NCBI RefSeq assembly: GCF_027596085.1
Contig: NC_072450.1
Location: 7,631,403 to 7,695,402, forward strand
DNA length: 64,000 bases
DNA from: Anoplopoma fimbria
Taxonomy: Eukaryota; Chordata; Actinopteri; Perciformes; Anoplopomatidae
Direction: 5' to 3'
Shown here: piece after piece, positions 12,880-23,832 of the stretch
Position numbering within the stretch: the stretch's first letter is position 1
Layout of the letters: every line of letters starts with the position of its first letter
Notes under the pieces: generated by a model
Told to the model about the DNA's origin: nothing
What the model saw: the letters and a program-made list of their open reading frames with translations, nothing else
The model's database searches: none
Program-made: the position numbers and the translations under genes

Positions 12880-12927
12880 CAAATTTCCCCGCTGCGGGAC
12901 TAATAAAGGATTATCTTATCTTATCTT
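12880..12927 (+). mobile_element. tail-only LINE-type insertion, about 48 bp
   Basis: TTTCCCCGCTGCGGGACTAA then TAAAGGATTATCTTATCTTA is the 3' end of a fish non-LTR retroelement with a (TCTTA)n tail. It interrupts a repeat unit whose intact copies read directly from GGAAAACTAT into ATTAGTC, which defines the insertion precisely. Confidence 0.75.
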
Positions 12928-13077
12928 ATTAGTCTTTTATTTAATCACAAAAATAAAATTTTAGATAGATACATTCTACATCTGAGTATAAGCATCAAAA
13001 TATACTATCATCTATAAAATATATGTATCAAAAGGTACTTATTATGCAGAGTAGCAATTTTTAGAATGATTTAAGTT

Positions 13078-13360
13078 ATATTACATTACATTACATTACA
13101 GTCATTTAGCAGACGCTTTTATCCAAAGCGACTTACAGTCAGTGGTATATTACATATCATTCACCCATTCACACACTGATGACAGCTACCATGCAAGGTG
13201 CCACCATCAGACTCTAACTAACATTCATGCAACATCCAGTCCACACCGATGGCAAGCCTTCAGGAGCAACTTGGGGTTAAGTGTCTTGCCCAAGGACACA
13301 TCGACTGCCGAAGCCGGGTATCGAACCACTGACCTTCTGATTGGAGAACTACCTTGCTAA
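13078..13360. repeat. dispersed repeat starting (TTACA)n CAGTCATTTAGCAGACGC
   Basis: CATTACATTACA, then CATTTAGCAGACGCTTTTAT and CCAAAGCGACTTACAG, ending with GTGTCTTGCCCAAGGACACA and GCCGGGTATCGAACCACTGA. This arrangement is one of the commonest short interspersed elements in teleosts. The open frame across it is not a gene. Confidence 0.75.
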
Positions 13361-13599
13361 TTATTTATGTATTAGTGTGTAACTGTGAGTGTAGGAACTA
13401 TTTATTTGATGTTAGTATTTTAGTTATTCTATTGACACATGACACTAAAAACCTGTGCAATACAATACACTGTGCAATTATAGTTATGTAGTTTTCTGTC
13501 TGTATATATAATATTTAAGTTATTGTGGATTCTTTACTGTTTTTATTGCTTATTTATAATAGTTGTTTTTTTATCTTGTTTTTCTTTTACTGTGTCTCT

Positions 13600-13676
13600 T
13601 GTTTGCACTATAACCTATGCTGCTGTAATCCTGTTCATTTCCCCGATGCGGGACTAATAAAGGATTATCTTATTTT
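13600..13676 (+). mobile_element. LINE 3' tail fragment
   Basis: CATTTCCCCGATGCGGGACT followed by AATAAAGGATTATCTTATTT, the same tail as at 12,880, with somewhat more 5' sequence (TATGCTGCTGTAATCCTG). Confidence 0.65.
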
Positions 13677-14394
13677 AGAAGTAGTATTGTTTAATTATTC
13701 TAGATGTTTGATTATTTAGGTTGGATTCTTTTGATAACTTAAGATGGCTTTTTCTTTTGATAGTCTCTTTCGTTTATTCTAATTATTTTTTGTTGTTGTT
13801 TAGTATACTTAGTTTTTTGTGTTGTTCGTTTGTTTATGAATTGGGTAACACTGTGGGCACCTGCTGTTAAATATATAGGAGTGGGCAGGTTTAAGACCAG
13901 CATGCACCGGGGTGGGCCTATGGTTTTTGTACCAGAGCAGGAGACGCAGCGACAGGATTTTCTTTGTTCCTTTGTTTGCTTGCTTTTTTAAAAATAAATA
14001 AATCATGAGAAACACAGAATCCTGTATGGAAAATGCATTATTTTGCCTGCGTTAACAACAAAACTCCTGGTGTGTCAGTGGCACTTTGATTTATGTTTGT
14101 TTTTGTTTTTTCCTACAAATGGCCACTACAGTGGGGCTTATTTAATTTAATTTAATTTACTTTATATACTGCTGGGTAGTTTTACTCGGTACACAGCTTA
14201 AACACAGAGGCACTAAAGGAGGCTGTTGGATTCGAGTTTGTTGTTAATGAGGATAAATTATTGTGAGACTTAATTAAAATCGAAACACTGCTACAAAGTT
14301 TGGTCTATTGGGTCCACAACGCCAATTATCAGCATCTATCCGCTATTAAAACACTTTTAATTTTAACACTAACTTCGACTGTAGCTGTAAATGA

Positions 14395-14445
14395 TCTTGG
14401 ATCGGAATCAGAAACACTTTATTGATCCATTGGGGTAAATTGGTT
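14395..14445 (-). mobile_element. LINE 3' end fragment
   Basis: CGGAATCAGAAACACTTTAT then TGATCCATTGGGGTAAATTG is the reverse complement of a common fish non-LTR retrotransposon 3' end. Only the end is recognisable. Confidence 0.55.
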
Positions 14446-14529
14446 ACAAGGGCTGCATTTTTTAAAAACCTTTTTAAAGATTCTTCATACATATTCAGAG
14501 CATTAATAAAACAGCAAACAACTATTTGC

Positions 14530-14900
14530 TATGTCAAGATAAAGTCGAGTAATGTAGAGAATCAAGTCGCCCTCCCTCCGTGTGTTTTAATTCAAGCTTC
14601 TCTTAGCTTTTGGTTACAGCTGATAATGGCGTCCTGGCCGACATCGGTCTCACAGAAGCGTAGCGCCCACCTTGGGTCTCCTGTGAGGTTAACACTGTTA
14701 GCTCTGTCAGCACTGTTGCCGCTGTTTGCACCGTTAGCTGCTAGCCACCAGCAAGCTGTTGCCACCAGATAGCTCTGACTTTCGTAATTTCGTATCTTTA
14801 ACATGTAAATTTCATCACCTTCAAATATAAATGTTAAGTACCCTTTCTACTGTACAGACTGTCATAACCACCGATCTCTTGTTTATAAAGCCACCTGTTA
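14530..14900. repeat. dispersed repeat with GTTAGCACTGTT motifs, copy 1
   Basis: Shares with 17,770-18,070 the order: ATGTAGAGAATCAAG-type start, TTACAGCTGATAA, GTAGCGCCCACC, repeats of ACTGTTAGC/ACTGTTGCC and a CCACC region. The two copies are diverged. Minus-strand peptides of both contain NSANS-type runs from the tandem motif, which explains the similar open frames. Confidence 0.6.
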
Positions 14901-15149
14901 CATAAATCATTCCATATTTATTGCAGCACCCTTTGCACTCTACACCATCGCACTATAGTCCTAATGATTACATATTTAATTGTGTGTTTAATAAAAACAT
15001 ATAGATACTTTTTAAATTATTTATTTTTATCTGTAGATAAGACAAATGTTTATACCTTGTTCATCTTTGATGTCCTTGTTTTTAGCTGTATGTCTATTTC
15101 TGTTTATTAAGAGCAACAATAAAAACAGAGTCAAATTCTTTGTATTTTT

Positions 15150-15185
15150 ACACTTAACTGGCCAATAAAGCTGAACCTGATTCTT
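15150..15185 (+). mobile_element. possible retroelement tail
   Basis: AACTGGCCAATAAAGCTGAA followed by CCTGATTCTTTCTGATG resembles the AATAAAGCTGATTCTGATTC tails of fish non-LTR elements. Short and imperfect. Confidence 0.4.
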
Positions 15186-16266
15186 TCTGATGTTTTATGT
15201 GTTTATTTGTTTGTTGAAACATTATTTTTGAGAGTGGAGTCAGTATAAATGCATAAATGATTACTGAATATATGAATGAAGAATTATTGGTGAATGTACA
15301 ACAGTAATATGAAGATAATTAGAGAATGCACAAAAATAATGCAGACACCATTCTCTTAACATTGAGGAAGAAAAAAAGGCACCCAAAACAAAACCGCAGG
15401 ATCCATAATTATGTTGGTAACAAAAATCTGTAAATATTATAAGTGTCTTTTTGTTGTCTTAAAATATTGAATGAGAGGAAGTCCGATGGCATCAATTTTG
15501 GTCACAGTTCTTGGTGGTTTTTAGACAGAGTTCCAATAATGAGTTAAACCCACTGTGTCCAAACTGCAGGTGTGGAAAAACTGCCCCAAAAATGTATATT
15601 ATGCAGAAGAGAAGCAGTCTGAAAACATTATGCTGAAATATCCCAAACTGCTGACAAAGAAGAACCAACGGATGCAGCTGGCTGGCTCATCGCCCCAAAC
15701 GACCCACCTTAGCACCGATTTAATCCCGTCTTTTAGAGGTGGCTTTTCATTTGTTATTCATTATATAATCCCTGTATGCATTTATCAATCTGATACCCAG
15801 AAGCAAAAAACGCCTTGATTGCAAACTTCAAACTGGACGTCCTAACAAATACTGTTAAACAATTAAATAAAATCTGTTGATTTCACTCCAGAGAAACATT
15901 TATTTTGCTGACTTCAGAGTTAAATATCTCCTTGTGCATTTCTCTCTTAATTTTGTATATTTTAATTCATATATATTTAGATTTAATTTTATATAATTGT
16001 TAGTCGTTTTTCTAGACTTATACCCTGAATGTAAAAAAACACATCACAAGAAACGTCTTCCTGATGTTTAAGTTACTTTCCCCATCTAGTTGCCCAGTTC
16101 AAGCATCCCTCTCATTCTCCACATCTCCTCTCTGATTGGTTGAGCTGGATCGAGGACCATTAACTGAATAAACGGCCTCTACCTGGACCCCCCCCCTCAT
16201 CAGTGTAACTCATGACAAGCATGCCAAACATTCAGTGCACTTCCGCTGTGCGGTGCATCGACTGAC

Positions 16267-16439
16267 CTGGCTCTGCCGGCTGCTGCTATCCTCTGACTGC
16301 AGTTACCATGAGGGAGGCGGTAGTGGGGGAGCTGGTAGTATCTGTCCTGTCCTGGGGCCTCGTCGGCAGGCAGGGCCTTAGGGCTGGCTGCGTAGATAGT
16401 GCATCCCATGAACGCCTCCTGGACGTCGCCCTCAGTGTC
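16267..16439 (-). CDS. candidate coding exon of an unidentified gene downstream of znf609
   Basis: On the minus strand an acceptor-like CTCGCTGTAG precedes 173 bp that read DTEGDVQEAFMGCTIYAASP, then KALPADEAPGQDRYYQLPHY, then RLPHGNCSQRIAAAGRAR, ending at AG/GTCAGT. A second donor, CATG/GTAACT at 16,307/16,306, lies inside. Third codon positions are mostly G or C, as in znf609. The longer form leaves phase 2, which fits the candidate exon at 3,819-3,923. Alternatively it is a first exon: an in-frame TAG just upstream would make the methionine of MGCTIY the start, with a possible N-terminal acylation motif (MGC), and a CCAAT box (16,533-16,537) plus a purine-rich tract lie upstream. I do not recognise the protein. 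The opposite strand is also open here, so coding remains unproven. Confidence 0.4.
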
Positions 16440-16607
16440 CTACAGCGAGCAGAGAGGAGCCGTCCTCAAGGTATCCTTCCTCCGAGCGGCCTGTCCTGTC
16501 CTGATGCCAGCCAGCTGCTCTGTGCTAAAGCCATTGGCTCAGCACTTTGCTGTCTTAACCCCTCCTTCCCTCTGAATCTCTCTCCTCCAGCCAGCCTCTC
16601 CCTCTCT

Positions 16608-16611
<4 letters not shown>

Positions 16612-16639
<28 letters not shown>

Positions 16640-16640
16640 G
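16612..16640. repeat. (CT)n microsatellite
   Basis: Short pure CT run inside a wider CT-rich tract (16,556-16,655); purine-rich on the strand of the candidate downstream gene. Confidence 0.95.
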
Positions 16641-16984
16641 GCCCTCCTCCTCCCTCCGCCGAGCTGAGAGCATAGAGGATAATCAGATTTCACATTTACA
16701 CTCAACAAAATCATCCCTGGAGTAATCCTGCTCCCTGTCACCGATGTTGCATTATGCTAATGCACAGAGCGCACTCAGTTCACGAGCATTAGTGGCAGTT
16801 TAAAAATATCCTGACTAACTGATGGCAGTCAATGCCACAGCAGATGCAGATAGTTTTAATGTAACGGTATGTAGGTTAAAATGATGAACTGAAGAGAGCG
16901 GACTGTTTGACAGCTGGCCCTGCTAGGGTTGATGCAACAAATGACCATTTTATAAATTTATATCAGTCTATAAATTGCCATAAA

Positions 16985-17180
16985 TCAAATTGAAAATGCT
17001 CTCCACAGTTTTCCAGAGTTTAAGGTAATCTGGAAATTGTCCTTATTTGTCTGATTGTCAATCCAAAACTCAAAGATATTCATAATGATAAACAAAGCCT
17101 TACATTTGAGACACTTGTGCCAGCAGATTTGCAGCATTTTTGCATGATTATGGACTAAAAGTTCCCCCACAGTCATGTTT
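16985..17180. repeat. diverged copy of a fish interspersed repeat
   Basis: Contains TTTGTCTGATTGTCAATCCA, AAACTCAAAGATATTCATAA and a run ending TACATTTGAGACACTTG. This is the same phrase order (phrase for phrase, CCAACAGTCCAAAATTCAAA, then CTCACATTTGAGTAGCTG) as at 51,600-51,930, so the two are probably copies of one family. Confidence 0.5.
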
Positions 17181-17769
17181 CAAGACGTATGGAAATACCA
17201 CTCGTAATAATCTGTCTGATGGGGATTTTAGACATACTCTTACATCTACAAACTCTTAAAATCACATTTTACCCTTCACCCTGATATGAACGACAACTTT
17301 CACAGAATCCTGCTTGTGCAAACACGTGTTAAACTCTGATTTAATGGTTCCCTGTGGTGTTCTTTTGACCTCCAGTTGTGCTATTGTATGTATTGTTTGC
17401 TATTTCACTCATCAGCAGGTGGCCATAACACGCTAAGATATGCTGCAATGCACCAGCAAAGAAAGGATGAAGCAGACTGCAAGCCGGTAAACATGCAGAA
17501 TTAAAAAATACGGCTTTTGCTAATGTCTTAAGGATTTAAACAGACTGGAAGCGTTTGCTAGAGCTCGAGGAAACAGAAAATGATTTTAGGTTAGAAATAC
17601 ACAGAAACTTTCCTCCTTCAGCAGATGAATGTGAAAACAGGCTAGTTTACAATAAGCAAAACACATATTTAGAGAAAATATGGGACTTTTAGGGAGCTGT
17701 GTTTAACATTTAGAGTATAAATATAGCATCAAACAATGTTTTATGTAAATATAAAGTGGAGTAATGTCT

Positions 17770-18070
17770 ACATGAGCAGAGAATGAAGCCCTCCAGTGTT
17801 GTTATCAGAGCTGCTCCCTGCTTTGTTCACATAGTCGGGCGCTACATGTTGGTGCATGTTGGTACGCCTCACTGGGCAGCTAACGGTGAATGCTCTGCTC
17901 TCCTGTGGCGGTTACATCTGATAACGTCGTCATCACGAGGAGTAGCACCCATCCTCCTCTGGTTATCACTGTTAGCACTGTTAGCACTGTTAGCTTTGAG
18001 CTGCCGACTCGCCTTCGCCATGTTGAGAGCCGTTGAGAGGCAACTGAAATGCTCCACATCTTGTACCTTT
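17770..18070. repeat. dispersed repeat with GTTAGCACTGTT motifs, copy 2
   Basis: Partner of 14,530-14,900. Includes GGTTACATCTGATAACGTCG, GAGTAGCACCCATCC, three tandem CACTGTTAG units and CCATGTTGAGAGCCGTTGAG. Open frames on both strands here are repeat-derived. Confidence 0.6.
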
Positions 18071-18767
18071 TACGAGATTCATTTATCAGATGTGTCGCTT
18101 TCTTTTGTAACTACATACTCAACCTGGAACCTTATAAACATCTTAATATTTCACAAAGATGAAAATGTGTCGTTCACAGCATATATAGTGAAATAAATGG
18201 CATGTATATTGTGTTAAACCACACCTGCTCAGGTACAGGAAGTTAGTCAGCAGTAAAACTCACTAAAACAGACTCAATCTGACATTTGACACAGCTGAGA
18301 TTGTTTGTGTGGCCTCTTCAGAGACACTGCTCTCCTGTGGACAAATGCAACAGTGCAGTTTTCATTTTATAATGTGCATTTTTAGCATCTTCATATCCAA
18401 CTTCTCTCGGAAAGGAATATTAATTAATAAGCAATTTTGTAAACTCACATTCTGGATATTTTAAGTCTAATGTCAACGACTCACTCAGAGATCCACCTGT
18501 GTGGCAAACTATTTATTCTTTATTAAAACCCCTAATTTTTTATTTAAAATAAAATAGTCTGTAAAGTAAAATCATTGTTACATAATTACTTTAACTTTGT
18601 TTTGTTGATTTCAAGATAACATCTGCACAAGCATACTGGACTCCTTACTGGTGGTTGAAATAAGTAGGTGAAAATGTGAATAATTTAACAGTATTGTTAT
18701 TCTCCACAGAGCAGAAGCCATTGAGCAGTTCCCAGGACAGATTGTCTCATAAAAAGATTTATTTTTT

Positions 18768-18773
18768 TCCAGC
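18768..18773 (-). terminator. candidate distal polyadenylation signal AATAAA
   Basis: The minus strand reads GGAAAAAAATAAATCTTTTTATGAG here, placing a canonical hexamer with cleavage expected about 15-25 bases further, near 18,750. It is the last good signal before the sequence changes to AT-rich intergenic DNA. Assignment to znf609 depends on the 3' UTR model. Confidence 0.45.
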
Positions 18774-19264
18774 CCAAATTTACAAAGGCAAGTTACAGAG
18801 TATTGTATAAAAAAGAACCATGGCAATGTACACTTTACACAAACTCCTGAAGGGAGGGAGAAAGGAGGAGAGGGTGAAGAGTTCTGAATAGCTCACACTG
18901 AAAGAAAATGAAGACATTGTAAACATCCTTGCAAGCACCAGAACCGGTACTTTTGGGGTCGGGTTGGGGGGTTTGGTGGGGGTGGGGTGAGACAGAAGGG
19001 GGGGGGTCGAGGGGGAAAAAGGACAAACGAGCAAGTGTCTCTGCGTTTTTCACAGAAGAATGTTCAACTAGGCACCAATTGAGACAACTGCTGGCCAATA
19101 AATATACTCTTCACCATGAAACAAATACAGTCCTGCAAAATACAAGAGCCAAGCACTTTCCAATATGTTGATAGCAAACATTACTTTTCTGGCTTTTCAT
19201 ACACTTCAGTATATATGATTTTCACTGGGCTTTGCTTTACTACTGAGATAACATTACTACTCTC

Positions 19265-19268
<4 letters not shown>

Positions 19269-19349
<81 letters not shown>
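19269..19349. repeat. (AG)n microsatellite
   Basis: About 81 bp of pure AG within the inferred znf609 3' UTR; it would be (CU)n in the transcript, a potential polypyrimidine-tract-binding site. Confidence 0.98.
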
Positions 19350-19351
<2 letters not shown>

Positions 19352-20367
19352 AAATGCACTTGTCACAACCATTGTCTGATAAAACTATATGTACTGTATG
19401 CAGTCTGCTGGTACTAAAACCCACTGACTTTAATGACAACATCACAGCTGCCTAGATCACCCTCACAGATTAAGTACAAGTCAAACACCACCACATTCAG
19501 CGTTTTCATGTCAGCCATTCTTCCTTAAATTGCGCAAAAAAAAAAGTCAAAAGTCAAAAGATAAACCATCCTTGCAAACTTTCGTGGGACGTGAAAACTG
19601 CGACTTATTTACTGGGAATGTCCGAGAACCTCGTAATGAACTGCAGCAGTTTCATAAAAAATGAGTGCCGAGTCTCAAAAGAACAGCTAACATCCAACTT
19701 CAGAGGGTGTTAAACATTAGGTCAACTGGTGGTTTATGGTCTTGATCACAAACAGTATTTAATGAGGAAAAAAAAAAAAAAAACTACAACAATGGGATCA
19801 TTCAAAGTGTAAAAACCAAAATCAATAAAGTTTAATTTAATGACACCACGGTCAATATTCTGCTCTCATTACGATGCGTCAGAGGAAACGTAAAGACTGT
19901 TCACACAACCCACAACAGTGTGGCGTTAAACCTTTAACAAGTCCCCGTGCTGAGCCAATTTGTCATTTATGAATGAAACCACAACAGAAGCATATTTCCA
20001 GCTCAAGAGCAGGAAATGTGCTTTTTCTTTTTCTTCACACCCATAAACAGAAGCCCTCTTGAATCAATGCAAATCGGATCTGGATAGAATTTCACTTACA
20101 ACCCCTGAGATACAACAGGACTGTAATTTAAAACCAAGAGGGTCCTCTGGTAGAACAGGTCATGTGACTTGTTTTTTTTCCTGTAGTTTTAAAGAGAATT
20201 TACAGACCACCAGTTAGAGATCCAAAGAAAAGCCCCAGAGCAACGTGCTTCTTCTCAGCTGAACTCTGAGCCTTTCTTCCTTCTGTCACGTGTGCGGGAT
20301 CAAGGTCACGTTTCACTTGTTTGAACCGTGGTGTAGCTTTTCACTGGCTCACCCTCCTTCTTCTTTA

Positions 20368-20707
20368 AAGGACCAGTGCGTATGATTTAGGGCTGATCTT
20401 AGCAGAAATGGTATATAATACTCATTAAGATGTTTTTATTAGTGTATAAACACCTGCAACTAAGAGTCATTGTGTTTTTGTTAGCTTAGCATGAGCCCTG
20501 CATATATACATACATGTTTCTACAGTAGCCCAGAAGGAGCAAACCAAACACTGGCTTTAGAGAGGGCCTCTTTTTTTTTAATGCTATGAATGCACCTGAA
20601 GGCCACCGTCGGTTCTTCCACATGCTTGGAGAGGGAGGGGTTATTAAGTTGGTTGCAATCTGCCACCTCACCACTAGATGCCACTAAATCTCTACACACT
20701 GGTCCTT
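20368..20707. mobile_element. MITE-like element with AAGGACCAGTG terminal inverted repeats
   Basis: Begins AAGGACCAGTGCGTATGATT and ends TAAATCTCTACACACTGGTC CTT, an inverted repeat of about 15-20 bp. The interior includes AGCTTAGCATGAGCCC, TTCTACAGTAGCCCAGAAGG, ACCAAACACTGGCTTTAGAG and CCACTAGATGCCACTAAATC, a combination I know as a very common non-autonomous element of percomorph fish. TTAA or TAA flanks both ends, a possible target-site duplication. It sits inside the inferred 3' UTR of znf609. Confidence 0.8.
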
Positions 20708-22569
20708 AAGGTTCATAGTCTGCATCGCATTGGTTCGTGTAACATTTCATTTTCATTCAACATTGGGGTCATGTCATGCTTCATGTGCCGGTATGTTGAT
20801 CTGAAAGCACAGGCAGCAACTGAACAGAGAAAGATGTTCGTCTGAGGTACCAGACTCATCGGCCCAGTTGGCTCTAAAGCTAGCCGCTGGTTGGAAACCC
20901 ATGCTAACCGTCCTGGGTGAACGTTTGTTATGGTGAAGCCACATGAGCAAGTGAAGCACCAAGAGAAATCTTTGCCCTGTTGACATATTTTTAAAACTAA
21001 ATCTGTCAGTTTGAGTCACCATTGAATCACTGAAAAATGACAATTGCATTCTACATGTTGGGATGGTTGTGAGGCGTGGAGCAAACTTGTGATGCGTTGA
21101 ATGTGTTGCAGAAGCCAAGTGAATGAAACAAAACCAACAAAAGTGCAGCAAGACAAGCAAAGAAGAAGCACAGCCAGACGTCCAGGAAACAAATGATCTG
21201 AGCACATATTGTTAAACACTGCGAGGGCCGAAGCTTTTTAAACAGGGACAGATTTGAAAAAGTGGCTTGCTGGGATAAATATAAACATTTATGCACAGAA
21301 AAGTAGGCTAAAAGTCTATATTACAGCAGAGTTGAATGACATTTCACATTGTTTGAAAAGTGAGAAGCTGAATGAAGCACAATCTTTCAGGTAAGAAAAA
21401 AACCAAAAGCCCAACAAGCGGCCAAATGCAGTGACGACATCGCCTGGTGAATTCATCGCTTGCTGCTGTGGCTTCACCGTTTTGAGTGTGACGACAGATG
21501 TGACCCTTTCATTGTGAGGTTAAAAAAAAAAAAAAACAAGCATCAGACACATTCAAGGATGAGCACAACGATATGGAGCAGAAGTGAAGGACTACCGAGA
21601 AAAGAAGAAAACATGAATAGTGTTTATTCTCCATTGAGGTGTGTGCGGTCCCTTCGCAAAAAAACCAAAAAAAAAAACATGACGACATCATCCCTGAAAC
21701 AAGAACTGAGGGGTTCAAAGAGGATGGGAATTGACAATGATGGTGGAAAAATGAAGAACTTCAGTCTCAGGCTCTCAAGTCTCTGAAGAAAGCAGCTGTC
21801 GCCATATTCCCTCTCCCCCACAAAATATAGCCAAACATTTGTCAAGTTAAGGATATACTGTTGTTTCACGGCATACGATAAGCCAAAGACGTCGAGGAGA
21901 AATCATTTCAAAATGATTCTCTTCTTCTTTTCAGTCTTTTTAATTTAGTTTGACTCCCCTTTCCCGTCAGCCACCCGACTCATCAAAGTCCCCCTGCCAA
22001 TTTATTTCCTTCTGCGTGTGACAAAAAAACAATGCAGTCAAAGAAAGAAACAAAAAAAAAAAAAAACAACAACAAAAAAAGCTGTTTCGGCAGTCCATTA
22101 GTCTCTTTTTGCATTGTATTTGTTGACAGTGCAAAGACTAGATAATCAGCGGGTTGGTGTTTCCTCTGCGTGCTGCGGCAGAGTGATGGCTTTGAACCTG
22201 GGTTATTATCGGTCCGTTTATAGTCCAAGGTTTGGAAACGCTGGGGTCATTTACGAGGGGAGGACAAAAAAAAAAAAAAATAGGACAATCTGCTTCGCCT
22301 CGGGGCAGCAGAACTAAAAATATAGATAGAAACACCATTCAACTGATGTCTAAAAGGTAACACCCGGGAGATTTGTTCTTCTCATGTGAGCCAGTCACAT
22401 GAATCTTTGCAGGGTTGAGGTGTGGCGGTCAGGTTTCCCTGTGAGAGAAACAAAGAGAGACTTATTTAATACCAGATCACTAAATCATTTACATAAAACA
22501 CAGAAACAATAACATCAGTGTGATGTTTAATAAAAACTTTATATACTTATATATATATATATTAAAAAA

Positions 22570-22960
22570 AGGCAGGCAGTGCTGTACGTAAATACAATTC
22601 TAGGTATTTGTACTTTTAATATTTCAGGCTACTTAATACTTTTACTTCAGAGTGAAATTGTACTTTCAACTCTGTTAGCTTTTTTTTTTTTTTTTTTGGA
22701 ACTATGTTTAGTAGTTTCTTTATAAATTAAGATTCTACTAACAAAATATTTGATCATCTAAACAAATGTGCTTTTTTATACATAAAATGTTTAATCATCT
22801 CTGACCACAACTTGTTTACACATTATTGGATACCCAATAGTAATACAATAATATAATATATACAATAATGTATCGCTCTTCTAGTGCCGTTTTTTAAGTA
22901 TGTTCCTGAAAATACTACCATTCTTTAACTTGTATTGAAGTATATTTTTGTGGTAAAAGT
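22570..22960. repeat. dispersed repeat, inverted relative to the copy at 12,440
   Basis: GCAGTGCTGTACGTAAATAC, TATTTGTACTTTTAATATTT, CAGGCTACTTAATACTTTTA and CTTCAGAGTGAAATTGTACT, then a T17 run. Same family as 12,440-12,640. It lies in the intron between the terminal coding exon of znf609 and the probable 3' UTR exon. Confidence 0.55.
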
Positions 22961-23832
22961 TTCTAGACCTGTAGCCTACATTCAGTTGCTAGTTAATTAG
23001 GTACGCCTAGCTAAAAGTCTTCTAACACAACAATCCTGCAATCAATTGCACTTTCATGAAGTTTATAATATTCAGTTTTTCTTGAAAGTGCTTTAGAGAG
23101 GTGTGGATTCAACGTTAGGATTATTTTAGAGGAAGTATTTGGTGGTGCTTTTTAGCTGTATTGCTCTATACTGACAGTTGTTTCACCCTGCTTGTATCAA
23201 TAAAGGTTTGCTAAACAACAGAAACACCTCTATGTATAATGCAATACAGCTCAACAGCAGAGTACATGCTTCAAAAATGATCAAAAAGTTGAATCACCAC
23301 CACAGATTTCTTTCTCCACAGACTCAGGTGTTATTTCAAAGAGCTGCCACTAGATGTCAGTGCAGGCTGCTCTGCTTCAGAGTCTTGTCAGGCTCACTCC
23401 ACATCTCTATTATCAACACTGTGATCCACTTGTCCTCAGAGGACCTACTTAGAATGGATGAGCTGAGGGGCTAAATGCTGCACTGCATATCATACCGGAT
23501 TGCAGCAGAGCAGTGAGGGCTTTGTTTGGCCAGGATTTGTTTTCTTTGCAGGTTGCTGCCTCTAGGTCTGCAACGTAAATGTAGTAGAGAGCAGGGTGTT
23601 CTTTTCACTTCATATCAACTAAACCCTGGACAAAGGGAACAACAATCTGTGCAAGCACTCGTAACCTTAATATTTCTAACTAGAGCTGCATGTGAAGCAA
23701 GATGTCTGCCACCTGCATTTGTCGAGGTTTGCAAACACTGCCATCAGTTTGTGTCTCAGCGGGCTTGTGTTTTGTTCCTTTATCATTGTCTTCTGCGTGT
23801 CTCTCCGACTAAGGGGGAGGGTCTTACCGTTC

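Larger units (their letters stand above)
11817..12975. repeat. local segmental repeats of an AGTTAAAGCTAC unit
   Basis: A unit of about 150 bp, starting AGTTAAAGCTAC and containing GGAAAACTATATTAGTC and TTTTAGATACTTAATATAC, occurs near 11,831, 12,660 and 12,810. The last two are direct neighbours (spacing 150 bp). The third copy is split by a short retroelement tail at 12,880-12,927. A Tc1-derived element (12,026-12,402) and another repeat lie between the first and second copies. Confidence 0.8.
18750..22438 (-). other. znf609: probable znf609 3' UTR exon (with alternative short C-terminal coding ends)
   Basis: A strong acceptor (long TTTGTTTCTCTCACAG pyrimidine tract) stands at 22,439-22,455, just before 22,438. 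Spliced from the donor overlapping the stop codon of the terminal coding exon, it yields a three-base shift in ending: RRET-stop at 22,429. Spliced directly from 24,167, skipping the terminal exon, it yields KPDRHTSTLQRFM-stop at 22,395. No long open frame or protein-like peptide follows, so the rest would be untranslated. Possible polyadenylation signals on this strand occur at 22,000, 21,623 and most plausibly 18,768. The exon carries a (GA)n tract and a MITE-like element. Its extent is inferred, not shown; RNA evidence would settle it. Confidence 0.6.
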
